A stretch of DNA of 64,000 bases from Engraulis encrasicolus (Eukaryota; Chordata; Actinopteri; Clupeiformes; Engraulidae). A program made the translations under genes and the position numbers. The notes under the pieces are model-generated. The model saw only the letters and a program-made list of their open reading frames with translations, was not told the origin of the DNA and searched no databases. Positions 9,513-20,339 of the stretch are shown piece by piece. How positions within the stretch are numbered: the stretch's first letter is position 1; each line of letters begins with the position of its first letter. The stretch spans positions 18,859,677 to 18,923,676 of the forward strand of contig NC_085869.1 of assembly GCF_034702125.1 (NCBI RefSeq), read 5' to 3'.

Positions 9513-12500
9513 CTGTAGTGGCAGACAATAGGAGGACCGTTCAGTATCAGTTTAGTTCAGTTTACTTAATTGGTACGCGCAGGTAAACTGGTTTTGCAGT
9601 TTGAGAGAAAGATGCATGTCCTACCGTACATATAAGCCACAGTACAAGACACATAAACCTAGAATCTAAAAACACATTTAGGCTACACAAAAATAAATGA
9701 TATAGGGACAGTGCAGACATACTGTATAACATACAACATACTATATACCCACAAGAAGTGGAACTATATTCCTTGTCAGAGAAACACACAGGACAAAAGC
9801 TGATTGAATAAATGAACCGCAACCGCAGCTTACCAGTAGATCCAGTTGGAATTGTGTTGACACCAGAGCGCTGTTTGCCACGGACATGGACATGTCCTTG
9901 TTGACCAATTCCCTTTCAAGCCCCTGTGGACCACATCATATGTCACACAATCTATTGAAGTCAACAAACAGTAATGTCAGAATAATTTCAGATTGGACAG
10001 TCCCCATACCTTGATCTCGGAGTGGTACTTGCGGTGTATTTCTGCAATCTGAGCTTCAGAGGCCTTTCTTAGCTCTTCCTTTTCAGCTTCACTTTGACTC
10101 AACTGTTTCTTCACTAGAAAAGGAGAACACAATAATTATGTTTTCTGTTCGTATCAGACACAAGTGCATGGTCCATATCAGAATAAGAGTAAATCAGAAG
10201 ACAGAGTTGAGAGAATAAGTACAAAAAAAACACCACACAAACAGCAGATCAGAAAGGAACAAACAGTACATGATTATTTTTCCCATGCCAGACAAATGAG
10301 TGGAGTTCAGCAGTAGTAACATTGTTAAGAAATAAGGAATGAAGAAAAAAATGCACCACCACTTTAAAACTCATATCAGCACCCTTGAATACATAGAGTA
10401 GGACAGGAGGGTGCACAACAAACCCATTATTATAGCTGAAGACCTCATAAAACTCACAATTTGCTATCTGCTCGTATAGATGTTTCTCCTGCTCCTCCCT
10501 CCAACTGTTTTCCTTCTTCAGCCAACTGCTACGCATCTCCTCAGCTATGCTGTCCTGAAACCAAGGAGGCATTTTGACTTAGAATTAGTGTGAAAGTGAA
10601 AGCCCACCTGGGAAACTCCAACTCCCATTGTCATCCCAGGTTGCCGGTTCGACTCCTGACCCGCCAGGTTGGTGGCGGGAGTAATTAACTAGTGCTCTCC
10701 CCCATCCTCCTCCATCACAGAGGTACCCTGAGCATGGTACTGTGCCGCTGCACTGCTCCCTTGTGGGCTAACCCCTTGCACGGGTGAGGCATAAATGCTA
10801 TTTCGTTGTGTGCTGTGGAGTTGAAGTTACCCAGTTGGGCTTTCATTTTATTATTGTTATAACACAGGGACCAAAGCAGTCAATGCATTGGGGTGAAATG
10901 TGGCACTGATGCACAAGCTGGAGGAGAGCTTTCCCAGACACTAATACGGTTCTAACACACAATCAGCAGTTTAGTCAAAGTCCTCACCTTGTAAGTACGG
11001 AAGGAGCTCTTCAGGAAGTCATAGTCTTTGTCCAACAATGCTGAAGGATAGTAATCATAAATTGTGTTATGACAGCAATAAACAGACAGGTCCCTGCCAA
11101 AAGAAAATCCCACCATAGGCCGATTTTTGACTTTGTGAAGATGGGCCCTCCACTATCAGGTGCTCAAGCAATCATTGCGCATATAATCCTGAAATATTGT
11201 ATATTCTCTGATGTATAAACTGTTCAATTTTCATTGTAAAGATTTTTGTATCTCACAAGTTTCGGCTACTTTGCCTCTGCAGTCTTAATTAGAAGAACCT
11301 CAGCCTGGCTGGGCCACATTGCAAAAAACACATACCGTACATAAACCATCACAGACGATGTCACTCCAACGTCACGTGACACCACCAGGGCCGGATTAAG
11401 CTGGCCTAAGGCCCCTAGACAACAGGTGGCTATGGGGCCCCCCTCGGAAGGAAAATTTCGCAACAAATGTACTTACATAGTGTCATAATCACAAGCTAGA
11501 AATTATGGATAACATGTCTACCAACTGTACTCAACACGACAGATGCATTTTTCTTATCTTATCACAATTCTTCTATTTTTCACTTTTGGCTAACCAGGGC
11601 CCCCCTGGCAGGTGGGGACCCCTAAACTGCTGCCATATCTAGCCTGTGCGTTAATCCAGCCTTGGACATCGCTGGTGAAGGCTGAAGAGTCATACTAAAT
11701 GAAGCCAATTGGAGCCAATTTGGATTGGAGCCAATTTTGGTCCCCTAGGTAGGGGAAGTTCTTTCTCTGCATTTATCCCATTTGGACTAGTGAATCACAT
11801 TGAAGTACACACACTAGTCCGGAGCAATGTGGGGGTTAGGTGCCTTGCTCAAGGGCACTTCAGCCGTGGTTCGGTCGGGCACTGAACCGGGAACCCTTGG
11901 GTTGCCAACCCAGTGCTCTAACCACTGAGCCAGACTGCCCCATACTAGCCAAAGCTGGTCAGATACAAAAAGATTTAGCCCTCTTGGTCTTGAAAACAAA
12001 ACAGTTTATACACATTATCATAATGAGCCTTGTTAGTTCATATTGTCGGCTCGTACCGTAGCGCTCTGCTGCATAGTTTCTCTCCTCCTCCATGTGTTTG
12101 GAGTGAAGCTCCACCATGGTCTTGATCTCCCTGTTGTGTGCCTCAACCAACTGACTGTCAAAAAGGAGTGAAAGAGACATTTGTGCATCCATAGACTATA
12201 CACTTCAATAGGTGAACTCAGTGGATGAAAAGAGCCCTGTATGGTAAATCTCAAAATAGACCTATACAGTAAGGCTAGGCTATAATATAGGAATGCTCCA
12301 CTTAAAAAGTGAAAGTCAAAAATCACTATAGAAAAATACAAAGGTTACAAGTCAATCTTTTCCCTCCCATCTTTTTCGTATGGCCTCTATCCTCTTGCCG
12401 TGTCACTCTTGACTCTGAGAAAATACACTTACACACTGTCAACCAACACAGAGCAACTTTTCAGGGGATTACTCCCATCCCACATCCTGATTGCAAAAGA

Positions 12501-13466
12501 GAGAGTGACCATTGAGTTGTGCTTTTGCAAGATATTGAAAGAAATCTTCAATTATCAATGTCATCAAGCATTGCATTACGAGGCAACAGGCCGCAGGAAA
12601 GGACGAGAGGAATGATTGACTTTCACCCTATGGCCTATGATCTTACCTCATGTCTAGCTGGTGCATTTGCCTCACTCTTTCAGCCCGCCTGTCAGCCTCC
12701 TCCAGCAACTGTAAGATATGTCATCATGTCATGTTCATTTAGAGAACTATAAAAACAACAGATGACCAAAGTGCTCATTATATTATATTATATTATATTA
12801 TATTATATTATATTATATTATATTATATTCAAAGGCGGGAGAATACAAGAGGATGCTCACTGCTTGGCAACTGTGCTGATGGGATCTACGCTCATCCCTC
12901 AGAAGAGCAGTCAACTTCCCCATCTGTTCTCGCATGTCCTGCACAATCACCTGCCTGCCATTTGAAACATGTCAAGTGTTTCAATCTTCTTACTTTAGGC
13001 TACTATACTACTAGTACTAATAGTAATCCATGTTATTTTGATCGCCTTTCAAGATACCCATGGTCATTCTACATTAAAACAGAGAAATAACAGTAGAAAA
13101 AGTAATAACCAAGCATCAATGAATGTGTACAACACAACTAAAAATAGGAGAATAATTAAAATATAAAATATAAAATAAAAATAAAAATAGTTATACAAGA
13201 ATAAAGTTGAATATGTAGGCTATAAAATAAAATGAAAGTAAAGTAATAATTAAAGGAAGGCTTATTAATGCAACTCAGGCTAATGCAACACAGGCCTACA
13301 GCTTTTAATAACTTATCATGCATCATGTAGGAGGGTCATTTCTGAACAAACAAACAACTCACATTTTGGCTAGATGTTAAGTGGAGAGGACTTGAAGCGG
13401 GCGTCCGGAGCGGGCTGCACAGGACCAACACCAGTCTGCAAATGAACCGTGCAGATGACCAGGGTT
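9459..13466 (-). CDS. flacc1: flacc1 (ALS2CR12-like), coiled-coil flagellar protein
   Basis: Minus-strand gene assembled from exons 12861-12950, 12647-12708, 12057-12154, 10988-11040, 10458-10554, 10010-10113, 9834-9923 and probably 9459-9512. All phases agree, giving 215 codons. The product is almost wholly charged coiled coil. The segment LLDKDYDFLKSSFRTYKDSI (exons 10988/10458) closely resembles the FRTYQDSI region of mammalian FLACC1. QLVEAHNREI and REQMGKLTALLRDE also fit. FLACC1 is described as a sperm-flagellum-associated coiled-coil protein. Mammalian FLACC1 is about 445 aa as I recall it, so roughly 150 N-terminal residues are missing or diverged. Candidate 5' exon 13363-13466 is open but has no ATG. 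Position next to casp8 matches the mammalian CASP8-FLACC1 pair. Confidence 0.8.
9834..9923 (-). CDS. flacc1: flacc1 exon
   Basis: 90 nt, phase 0-0, GLERELVNKDMSMSVANSAL and onward to QFQLDLL. The acceptor is gtggtccacag and the donor gtaagc. Coiled-coil composition. Confidence 0.78.
10010..10113 (-). CDS. flacc1: flacc1 exon
   Basis: The exon reads KKQLSQSEAEKEELRKASEA and onward to HRKYHSEIK. The acceptor is ccttttctag and the donor gtatgg. Two leading bases complete Leu with the preceding exon. Strong heptad-type coiled coil. Confidence 0.82.
10458..10554 (-). CDS. flacc1: flacc1 exon
   Basis: The exon reads DSIAEEMRSSWLKKENSWRE and onward to HLYEQIAN. Acceptor cttggtttcag, donor gtgagt. 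It continues the FRTYK-DSI motif that identifies the family. Confidence 0.85.
10618..10820 (+). repeat. SINE-like repeat, 5'-truncated
   Basis: It contains a box-B-like ggttcgactcc, then a body with cactgctcccttgtgggcta and ataaatgctatttcgttgtg. It resembles a tRNA-type SINE head plus core, lying in a flacc1 intron. Ends are approximate. Confidence 0.55.
10988..11040 (-). CDS. flacc1: flacc1 exon
   Basis: 53 nt encoding (A)LLDKDYDFLKSSFRTYK, ending in phase 0. The acceptor is actatccttcag and the donor gtgagg. With the next exon it forms the diagnostic FRTYKDSI stretch. Confidence 0.85.
11386..11664. mobile_element. hAT-like non-autonomous element (same family as 198-443)
   Basis: Starts CAGGGCCGGATTAAG and ends ...TTAATCCAGCCTTG. 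The flanks gacaccac/gacatcgc agree at 6 of 8. It shares the interior cctgtgcgttaatcc with the copy at 198-443. Confidence 0.75.
11698..11940 (-). repeat. tRNA-derived SINE, minus strand
   Basis: The head at 11940 reads on the minus strand gggcagtctggctcagtggt, with a ggttcagtgcccgac box-B-like site. The body is tgaagtgcccttgagcaagg. It is flanked by a 7-bp direct repeat, catacta, at 11691-11697 and 11941-11947. Confidence 0.85.
12057..12154 (-). CDS. flacc1: flacc1 exon
   Basis: 98 nt, QLVEAHNREIKTMVELHSKH and onward to MEEERNYAAERY. Acceptor tttttgacag, donor gtacga. Coiled coil rich in Glu, Arg and Lys. Confidence 0.83.
12647..12708 (-). CDS. flacc1: flacc1 exon
   Basis: 62 nt, LLEEADRRAERVRQMHQLDM, phase 0 to 2. 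Acceptor catatcttacag, donor gtaaga. Coiled coil. Confidence 0.8.
12777..12829. repeat. (TATTA)n microsatellite
   Basis: About ten copies of the pentanucleotide tatta lie in a flacc1 intron, 32 bp from the donor end of exon 12861-12950. Confidence 0.95.
12861..12950 (-). CDS. flacc1: flacc1 exon (first clearly supported)
   Basis: 90 nt, phase 0-0, VIVQDMREQMGKLTALLRDE and onward to RSHQHSCQA. The acceptor is atggcaggcag and the donor gtgagc. It resembles the 'LEEQISELTAIIEQ' portion of the mammalian protein. If no upstream coding exon exists, translation could start at the Met in QDM. Confidence 0.78.
13363..13466 (-). CDS. flacc1 candidate 5' exon (uncertain)
   Basis: Acceptor catgtcttttcag and donor gtgagttg bound a 104-nt segment that is open in the frame required by exon 12950. 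It has no ATG. The most obvious upstream donor (13593, after ATGCATTTTACAT) would join to give a stop. It may be 5' UTR, or another first exon may exist. Confidence 0.3.
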
Positions 13467-13593
13467 CTGAAAAGACATGAAGTCACAATAGTCTTGTCTT
13501 TGCCGCAGACCAAGTTACCACTTTTGACAAATTGACAAAGGAATAGTGGGCTTTTCCTTACGTTGACCAAATAGAATAAAATTAAAAACTCAC

Positions 13594-13761
13594 ATGTAAA
13601 ATGCATCTTCAACTTCAAGTCTAGCGACCAATCGCGTCTAAATTATTATTTGCTGCCATCCTTGCCACTCAATGCACAGAGGCTCCAATGGGAATGGCTA
13701 AGATGACTACTTCCTGTTTTAGTCCTGCCCAGTTTCATGGGAAAACATCGCTACCGGTCTG
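13594..13761. promoter_or_regulatory. Probable bidirectional promoter, flacc1/prkra
   Basis: The head-to-head gap is about 170 bp. On the minus side a strong donor (gtgagtttt) ends at 13593, and the prkra start codon follows on the plus side. Both 5' ends must lie in or next to this stretch. No TATA box is obvious. Inferred from gene layout. Confidence 0.5.
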
Positions 13762-13781
13762 ATGGACATCATGGCAGCTAA
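13737..13781 (+). other. Short upstream reading frame overlapping the prkra start
   Basis: ATG at 13737 opens a 14-codon frame ([14 protein letters not shown]) ending TAA at 13779-13781. It overlaps the prkra ATGs at 13762 and 13771 in another frame. It matters only if transcription starts upstream of 13737. Confidence 0.35.
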
Positions 13782-13784
13782 TAA
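13771..13784 (+). CDS. prkra: prkra exon 1 (start codon)
   Basis: ATGGCAGCTAATAA then donor gtaaat. The join to 15632 reads MAANNVAEQP. An alternative in-frame start at 13762 gives MDIMAANN. Confidence 0.75.
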
Positions 13785-16700
13785 GTAAATACACGCAAAA
13801 TTCAGAATTAATGTGGTCTTGATGTGTTTCCAATTGTAGCGCTAACGTAGTAGAACTGTGCTCGCGCGTGTGAATCTGTGTCCCGTAATGATGCTGACAA
13901 GCATGCCTAGGTCAGGTGGTGGACTCACGTTGGCTAACGTTAGCTTGCAGTAGTGGTGTCGCCCCCAAAATGAAAGTACCGCACATTTATATGTTCACGT
14001 TCGTTTGGTAAAATGATTTCAAGATAGATATTCCCCGAAGCACAAATGAATTTACGCATGGACTCCAGTCATGTAGGCTGGCTGTAGGCCAGGGGTCGGG
14101 AACCTTTTTGGTGGAGAGAGCCATAAACGCCCATTTTTTTAAAAATATTTTTTTGTGAGAGCCATACCATTTTCGCCATTATTTCTAATGCTAATTGTCA
14201 TGCACAGAAGGGAATAAAAGTAACGCTTGCATTGGGGACAAGAAGGGAGAGCTAACGAAAGAAGAACTAAAACTACTTGTAGATGTGCTGATGTGCATTT
14301 GAGAAGCCACGCGCATGCATTACCTTAAGTTTCTATCTTTTATGCATCGGAGTTGCCAATGAGCAATGAGAATGACGGAGGTGCTTCTATTCTAGCCATC
14401 AGACAGACACAGGGAAGGTGCATGAGGAGGGAGGAGGGAGGGAGAGAGAACTTCAAGACAGGATGCTCATCTTGGTCGCGCTGACATAGTTAACATTTTA
14501 CAGTTGATATGTGGCTGACATGTCTATTTTTAGTAATTCGCGAAAATGCCCTACAAAGCGCGTCCCTTACCGACATGCGTCCCCAATACAGAACGCATGA
14601 TTTAACCGCCAAATAGGCTACAGGGCGATTCCGTATTTCAAGGGACGAATGGCAACCCTACGTTTGCCTTCGCATTGTGGCACCAGTTATCTCGCAATCA
14701 CACTAAACTGGGAAAGACTTACGTCAGTTGATTCAGCAAAAGTTCTTCCTGTAATCGAGGGAGAAGTACAGCGCTGCATTTATATCCCTCACTTGCGTTT
14801 CCTCCACTTGATTTGCCATCATAATGGCACGGTCGTGAACAGTTTCTTTGTTTTGGATACAACCGTTAGCCAGCTGAACTTTAGGTAAAGCATTACGGAT
14901 GGAATGTTATCTCACACGACACGACCCAGCGCGGGCACGGCATTGTCCAATTTAAAAAAAACGCGTTTTTCATATCTGTACAGTAGCCTTCGTCGAAGGC
15001 CTGTGCTTGGCTCAGCTGATCGGACCTGGGATGGATTAAATGCGCGATCATACTTTATATTTTGAATATTATCTTAACTTTTCGATTTCAGTAGGTCCAT
15101 TTTTAATTTAGTGCCGTAACAAAATTATTCATGGCTTATTGAGTAGCCTAAACAAATGACAGGTTTGTCCGAGAGCCACATGCAGTTCCCAAAAGAGCCA
15201 CATGTGGCTCGCGAGCCATAGGTTCCCGACCCCTGCTGTAGGCTAAAGGCGACTAGTTCTAATTTTGCTCTGAGATGGACGTCAGTCAGCGACCTGTGTT
15301 GACAAAAGATATAGATGTCTAGACTACATTGGATTTCATTAGTTGTGTACGTTTTTTCGCCACATTTCTACAAAAACGGTGACAAGTGGGATTTACGCAG
15401 TTCCCCGTCATCAAATGGAATGGGCATGTCTGATTAAGCTTACTCAACTGGGACTGGCTTTTATTTGTCCCAGTAGCCTATTGGCCAGGCCATTCAACAT
15501 AACACTTTAAAAGGGTTACTTTTTCACAAACTGATTTAACAAAGCACACACTCCATCGCAGAGTGAGAGTCAACTGCTTGCCTATGTTTTGCCAAAATGA
15601 CATGACTTGACACACATTTTTTGTATTCCAGTGTTGCAGAACAACCACAGTTGGCAGGTCACGAGAAAACACCCATACAGGTTCTACACGAATATGGCAC
15701 AAAAGTGGACATCCTCCCAATCTACAACATGGAGAGAGAAGAGGGTGCACCACACCAACCAAACTTTGTCTTTACCGTTACCATGGGTGAAATAACCTGC
15801 AGAGGTCAGTTAATCTCTTGCTTTCACTTACCCGCAACAAACAAATAAACAACAACAATTCAGTGAAATAAGTTAACTAGCAATACAATTCCATAGCCTA
15901 TCATGTGAGTTTTGAGCTTTGCTTTAAAGGTGAAAAGTGAGGTGCATTGACATGAGTTTAAGTGGGAGAGTATTCCAAAGTTTGGTGCGTGCCACACTAA
16001 ATGCGGCATCACCCATGTGTGCAAATGTGTGGAGGGGGTGGCAATGAGGAATGAATCGGTGGAGTTTAACAAACGTGACACAGACCCTGTTATACATTAG
16101 CTGTTATGGCAATGACCAAGTCGTAATGTATTACTGAAGGTCCTATGTCATATTGAGTAGGTGTAGTGATATGCTGGTTAAGTTTTTTCAGTGACTATTA
16201 CAACGCCAGTGGAACGCAGTGCGTTAAGGGGCTACAGAGCAGGTAGTATTGGGTGAGGAAACTTGTGAGGTAGGTTGGTGCTAAGTTGTTTAGAGCCTTG
16301 TAGACTAAAATGAGGATTTTGAACGGGATCTGTGATTGAACAGGAAGCCAGTATAGCTAAGGATGGATGTGATGTGATGTGAGTGGTGTGGTGTTTGTGA
16401 GTAGTCTTGCTGCAGAGTTGTTGATATTGCAATCAGTTTATTAAATTTGATAGGAGACCATTGTGTAGCTGCGGTCAAGTGTGGAGGTTATGATGAAGGC
16501 GTGAATGAGGGTAGAAGTGGGGCTGAGTGACGGTTTGTAGGTGAAAAAAGTTGTGCCCTGGGTTTTGTGGGACTCGAAATGTATTGAAGAGTCCATAATG
16601 ACACCTCCGTTTTTTTCCATCAGAGGAAGTGGTAATAAAATTCATTGTTTCATTGAATGCCTCTTTTTACTTTGATAATGTAGCATAATTCGGCCTAGTT

Positions 16701-19700
16701 ATGGTTCTCTGCCATGAATCGGGTAATTATTTGGGGGTGGTACGCAATGTTAGTTTGGATATATAGCGTAGGTTCAGATGACAGGCTTGCTGGTTGGTTC
16801 ATTTTTTTGTCTCCTTTTCTTATCCCCAAGGTCAAGGGTTGACTAAGAAAGCTGCCAAACACCAAGCTGCAGAGGCTGCCCTGAGGCTGCTGGAGAGGGA
16901 GCCAGGAGTGCTGTAAGATGCCCAGCAATACTAACATCACATATACACACACACAATCAGGGGGGTATACTATAGGCTCATTTCCACTGCCGGTTTTCTG
17001 GTAGGCCTACAGCTCGACCAGGGACGGATCTAGTCATTTTGGGGCCCTAGGCGAAATAAAAACATGTAGCCCTCAAAGGTCACCATATAGACATACAATT
17101 TTGTGTTTTGGTGCTATTTTAATGTTTTGTCTCACATATATATTTGATTACTTTACATAAGTCTCAAATTTAAGATCAAGCCAACTTTCTTGTGTGTTTA
17201 CCGCACCTGGTGTGACAGCTGGGGCCCCTATGGAGGACAAATGTGGCCGGGGCCCTAGGCAATTGCCTAGTTTTGCCTAATGGAAAGTCCGCCTCTGAGC
17301 TCGACACAGTGCTGTGTCGTGCCCAATCAAAAAGCAAGAAGTCGTGGCCGAGTTGAGCTGTGTCGAACTGGTGGTGGAAAAGAGTCTTAGGAAGCTGGGT
17401 CAGTAGTAAACCAGGCTTAGTTAACCTACTGGAAGTGGTAAACCTGTTAATAGATGTACCTGCAACCACCATTTAGTTAAGAAAAGTAGGACTCCAGGGG
17501 CCTCATTTATCATCAGTTCGTAGAATGTCTTCTAAATTGTGTCTTACGAGTGAAATTTAGAATGTTCGCAAGTACAGAAAAATCGGGATTTATCAAATGT
17601 GCGTTGGCTGCTCCTACACACACGTCTGCATGATAAATCCCACACCTTCCAAATCACTGTGCATGCGCGCATTCGGGGTAATTTGCATCCCGAAACGCCT
17701 CCAAGTAACCATATATGGTATTTAAATATATTCAAATACCATGTTAATTCGAAGACGCCACCCTGTTTGGACACACATGATCACACGCGGACACACGCGC
17801 CAGTCGAAGCGCTGGCGGGAAGTGCGGAGATAGAAACATTTCCGCGGCAGAAGTGGAGGTGCTTTCGACAGGAGGAGGACAGTGTTTCAAAATAAGTAAA
17901 AAAAGAAGGAGACACACATGGACGAAAACACTGTAAAATAGCACACTGTCATACTCCATTGTCATTCAAAGCAAACTGTACCTTGCACGGTCAATATTAT
18001 TTGCAATTCCATGTTTCTTCCACTCGCACGCATGGTCTGAGGTGTGCATAGATTTAGGCACATTTCTACGTTCAAGTACATGTTCATAAATCCCACACTT
18101 TGCTCAGTAATGATCGCATGCACGCTTTACGCACAGATCTGTTCCTAAGAACGCTTGATAAATGAGGCCCAAGGCTCTCTTATAGATGATTTACCCCACC
18201 TCTACCTACCACAAGGTTAACTTAACCTGGATTACTACTGAACAAGCTTCTTAGCATACCCCCCAGGGCTTGACATTGGCACCTGCCAACCGGCCAAATG
18301 CTGGTAAATCTTGGCTGTGGCCACTGGCCAATGATGATTTCACTTTGGCAGGGAGCTTACTCTTGCCTAGGGTATGCTGTTTCAGAGTAGTCTGCATTCT
18401 GTTGTTTGCCCCATGCACAACAATTCAGTTCCATTGTGTACATCAGTTGTTAGTTACCGGTACTCGGTTTCTAATATTTGTCCGATTTATTTTCATGCAG
18501 GATGCAATGTTCATAGGACTGATCTTCTTGCTTTTAGCACGTAATCTTCTAGGTTAATCCATTTGAGTTTAAGCCCATTTTGGGAAAGGATGCCCTCTGC
18601 CTATTAAAACCGAAATATCTCAGCCTCAGAAGCACATAAAACATGAAATAAGCCTGGCTAGATGAAACTCACTCACACATGTCATGTACTGTGTCTCCTT
18701 TGTAGTCCTGTGCCTAAACATTCAGAAAATAATGGATTTGGTGAAGGCAACGAGCAGCCGAACCCAGTCGGAGTGCTGCAGGTATGTGATCTTGAGTTTT
18801 CCTCATCTCACCCCTCTTTTCTATGCAGTTCATTTCAGGGTTCTAAATGAACACCAGCCAACTGGCCAAAAGCTGGTGAAATTTCAGTTTGTCTGGTAGA
18901 AAAGACCGACCCAACTTATTAGCCACTTTGACACATTTGTTAGTGCATGTTTGGCTTGTGAGATTTAACATCCACTAGCCATTTTGGCTGGTGGTCAAAA
19001 AAGTTTATTTCGAGCCCTGTTATATTTCCACAATCTGGAGTTGAGTTGAAAACAAACTGACATGTGTTTGATTATCTATATTTCCCCTTCAATTCTTCTT
19101 GTTAGGGGCCAAGCAGCGAAGCTGGCGAAGGCCCCTAGTGTTTTAGTTCCCTCATTGACTCCAGTCAAAATTCTTCTCCCTCTGCAAGTCTATGGCAGCC
19201 CATAGAACCGTACATAGGAAAGTTATGAAAATTGGCACACATATTCGAGGCAGCATCAACATTACCCGCAGCGATTTATAGGTCCCCAGCCCCAACGCTC
19301 TAGCGCCACCAGCAGGTCAAAGTTGCAGGTACATTTCTGCTTGTAACTTTTGAACCGCTGGTCCAATTTTCAAAAAAATTGTATCCCTGGAATCCTTGGC
19401 CCTTGACAAATCCGAGAACTAGTGATGATATTGTACCCTGCGTGTATAGTTTTCCCGCAAATTAGAATTTTGTGAAATTCAATAAAAATGCTATTTTTCC
19501 CGCAATTTTTGACCAATTCGCCCGAAACTCGGTATATAGTATCTCTGGACTGAGTTACACATGGGGTCTCAAGGAATATTGGATATCTTTTATCGTTTAG
19601 CCGTGACAGCCAATCAAAATTGTCGTAAAAGTGGCAAAACAGGAAGTGAGGTCATATCTCAGCAACCGTTTGTCGAATTAGGCTGGGATTTTTTACACAC

Positions 19701-20265
19701 ATAGTAGTCCATCCCATGACCTACCACAAAAAAAAATCAGATCCCCAGCTCAAACTCTGTAGCGCCACCAGCAGGTCAAAATTTTAGCTACATTTTTGCC
19801 TGTAGCTTTTGAACCGTACTCCCAATTTTCAAAATATTTGTACACAGGTCATCTTCACACTATGTTGCACCCAGGTATGGATTTTCGTAACGATTGAGAA
19901 AACTATCAGCTCACAGCAGCCATTCAAAATTGTGGAAAGAATGGAGGGATTTTTCTCATGTCTCTGTCCCCTTTGCCAACGGCACCTGCGCACGTTCACT
20001 GACACCATTCTCGGCAGGGGGTCTCTGGACACACAAGAGACGAGAGCTTAGGTGTGTGCGTAGTTCTGCTATTGCTCTAGTGTCAACCAAAGCCCCACTG
20101 CCCAAGCCCTTGCACATACCCCCCCACCCCCCACACACAGACAGAGGGAGAGGGAGAGGGGGAGGGAGGGGGAGAGGGAGAGAGAGGGAAGGAGGGAAGG
20201 AGGGAGGGAGAGAGAGAGAGAGAGACCATTGTTGTTATCTCGGCTCCTCTGTCTTTCACACACAC

Positions 20266-20339
<74 letters not shown>

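Noticed and set aside
14649..14888. 79-codon plus-strand frame inside prkra intron 1
   Set aside because: It lies inside the hAT element 14090-15235, with no transposase-like sequence and no homologue that I recognise.
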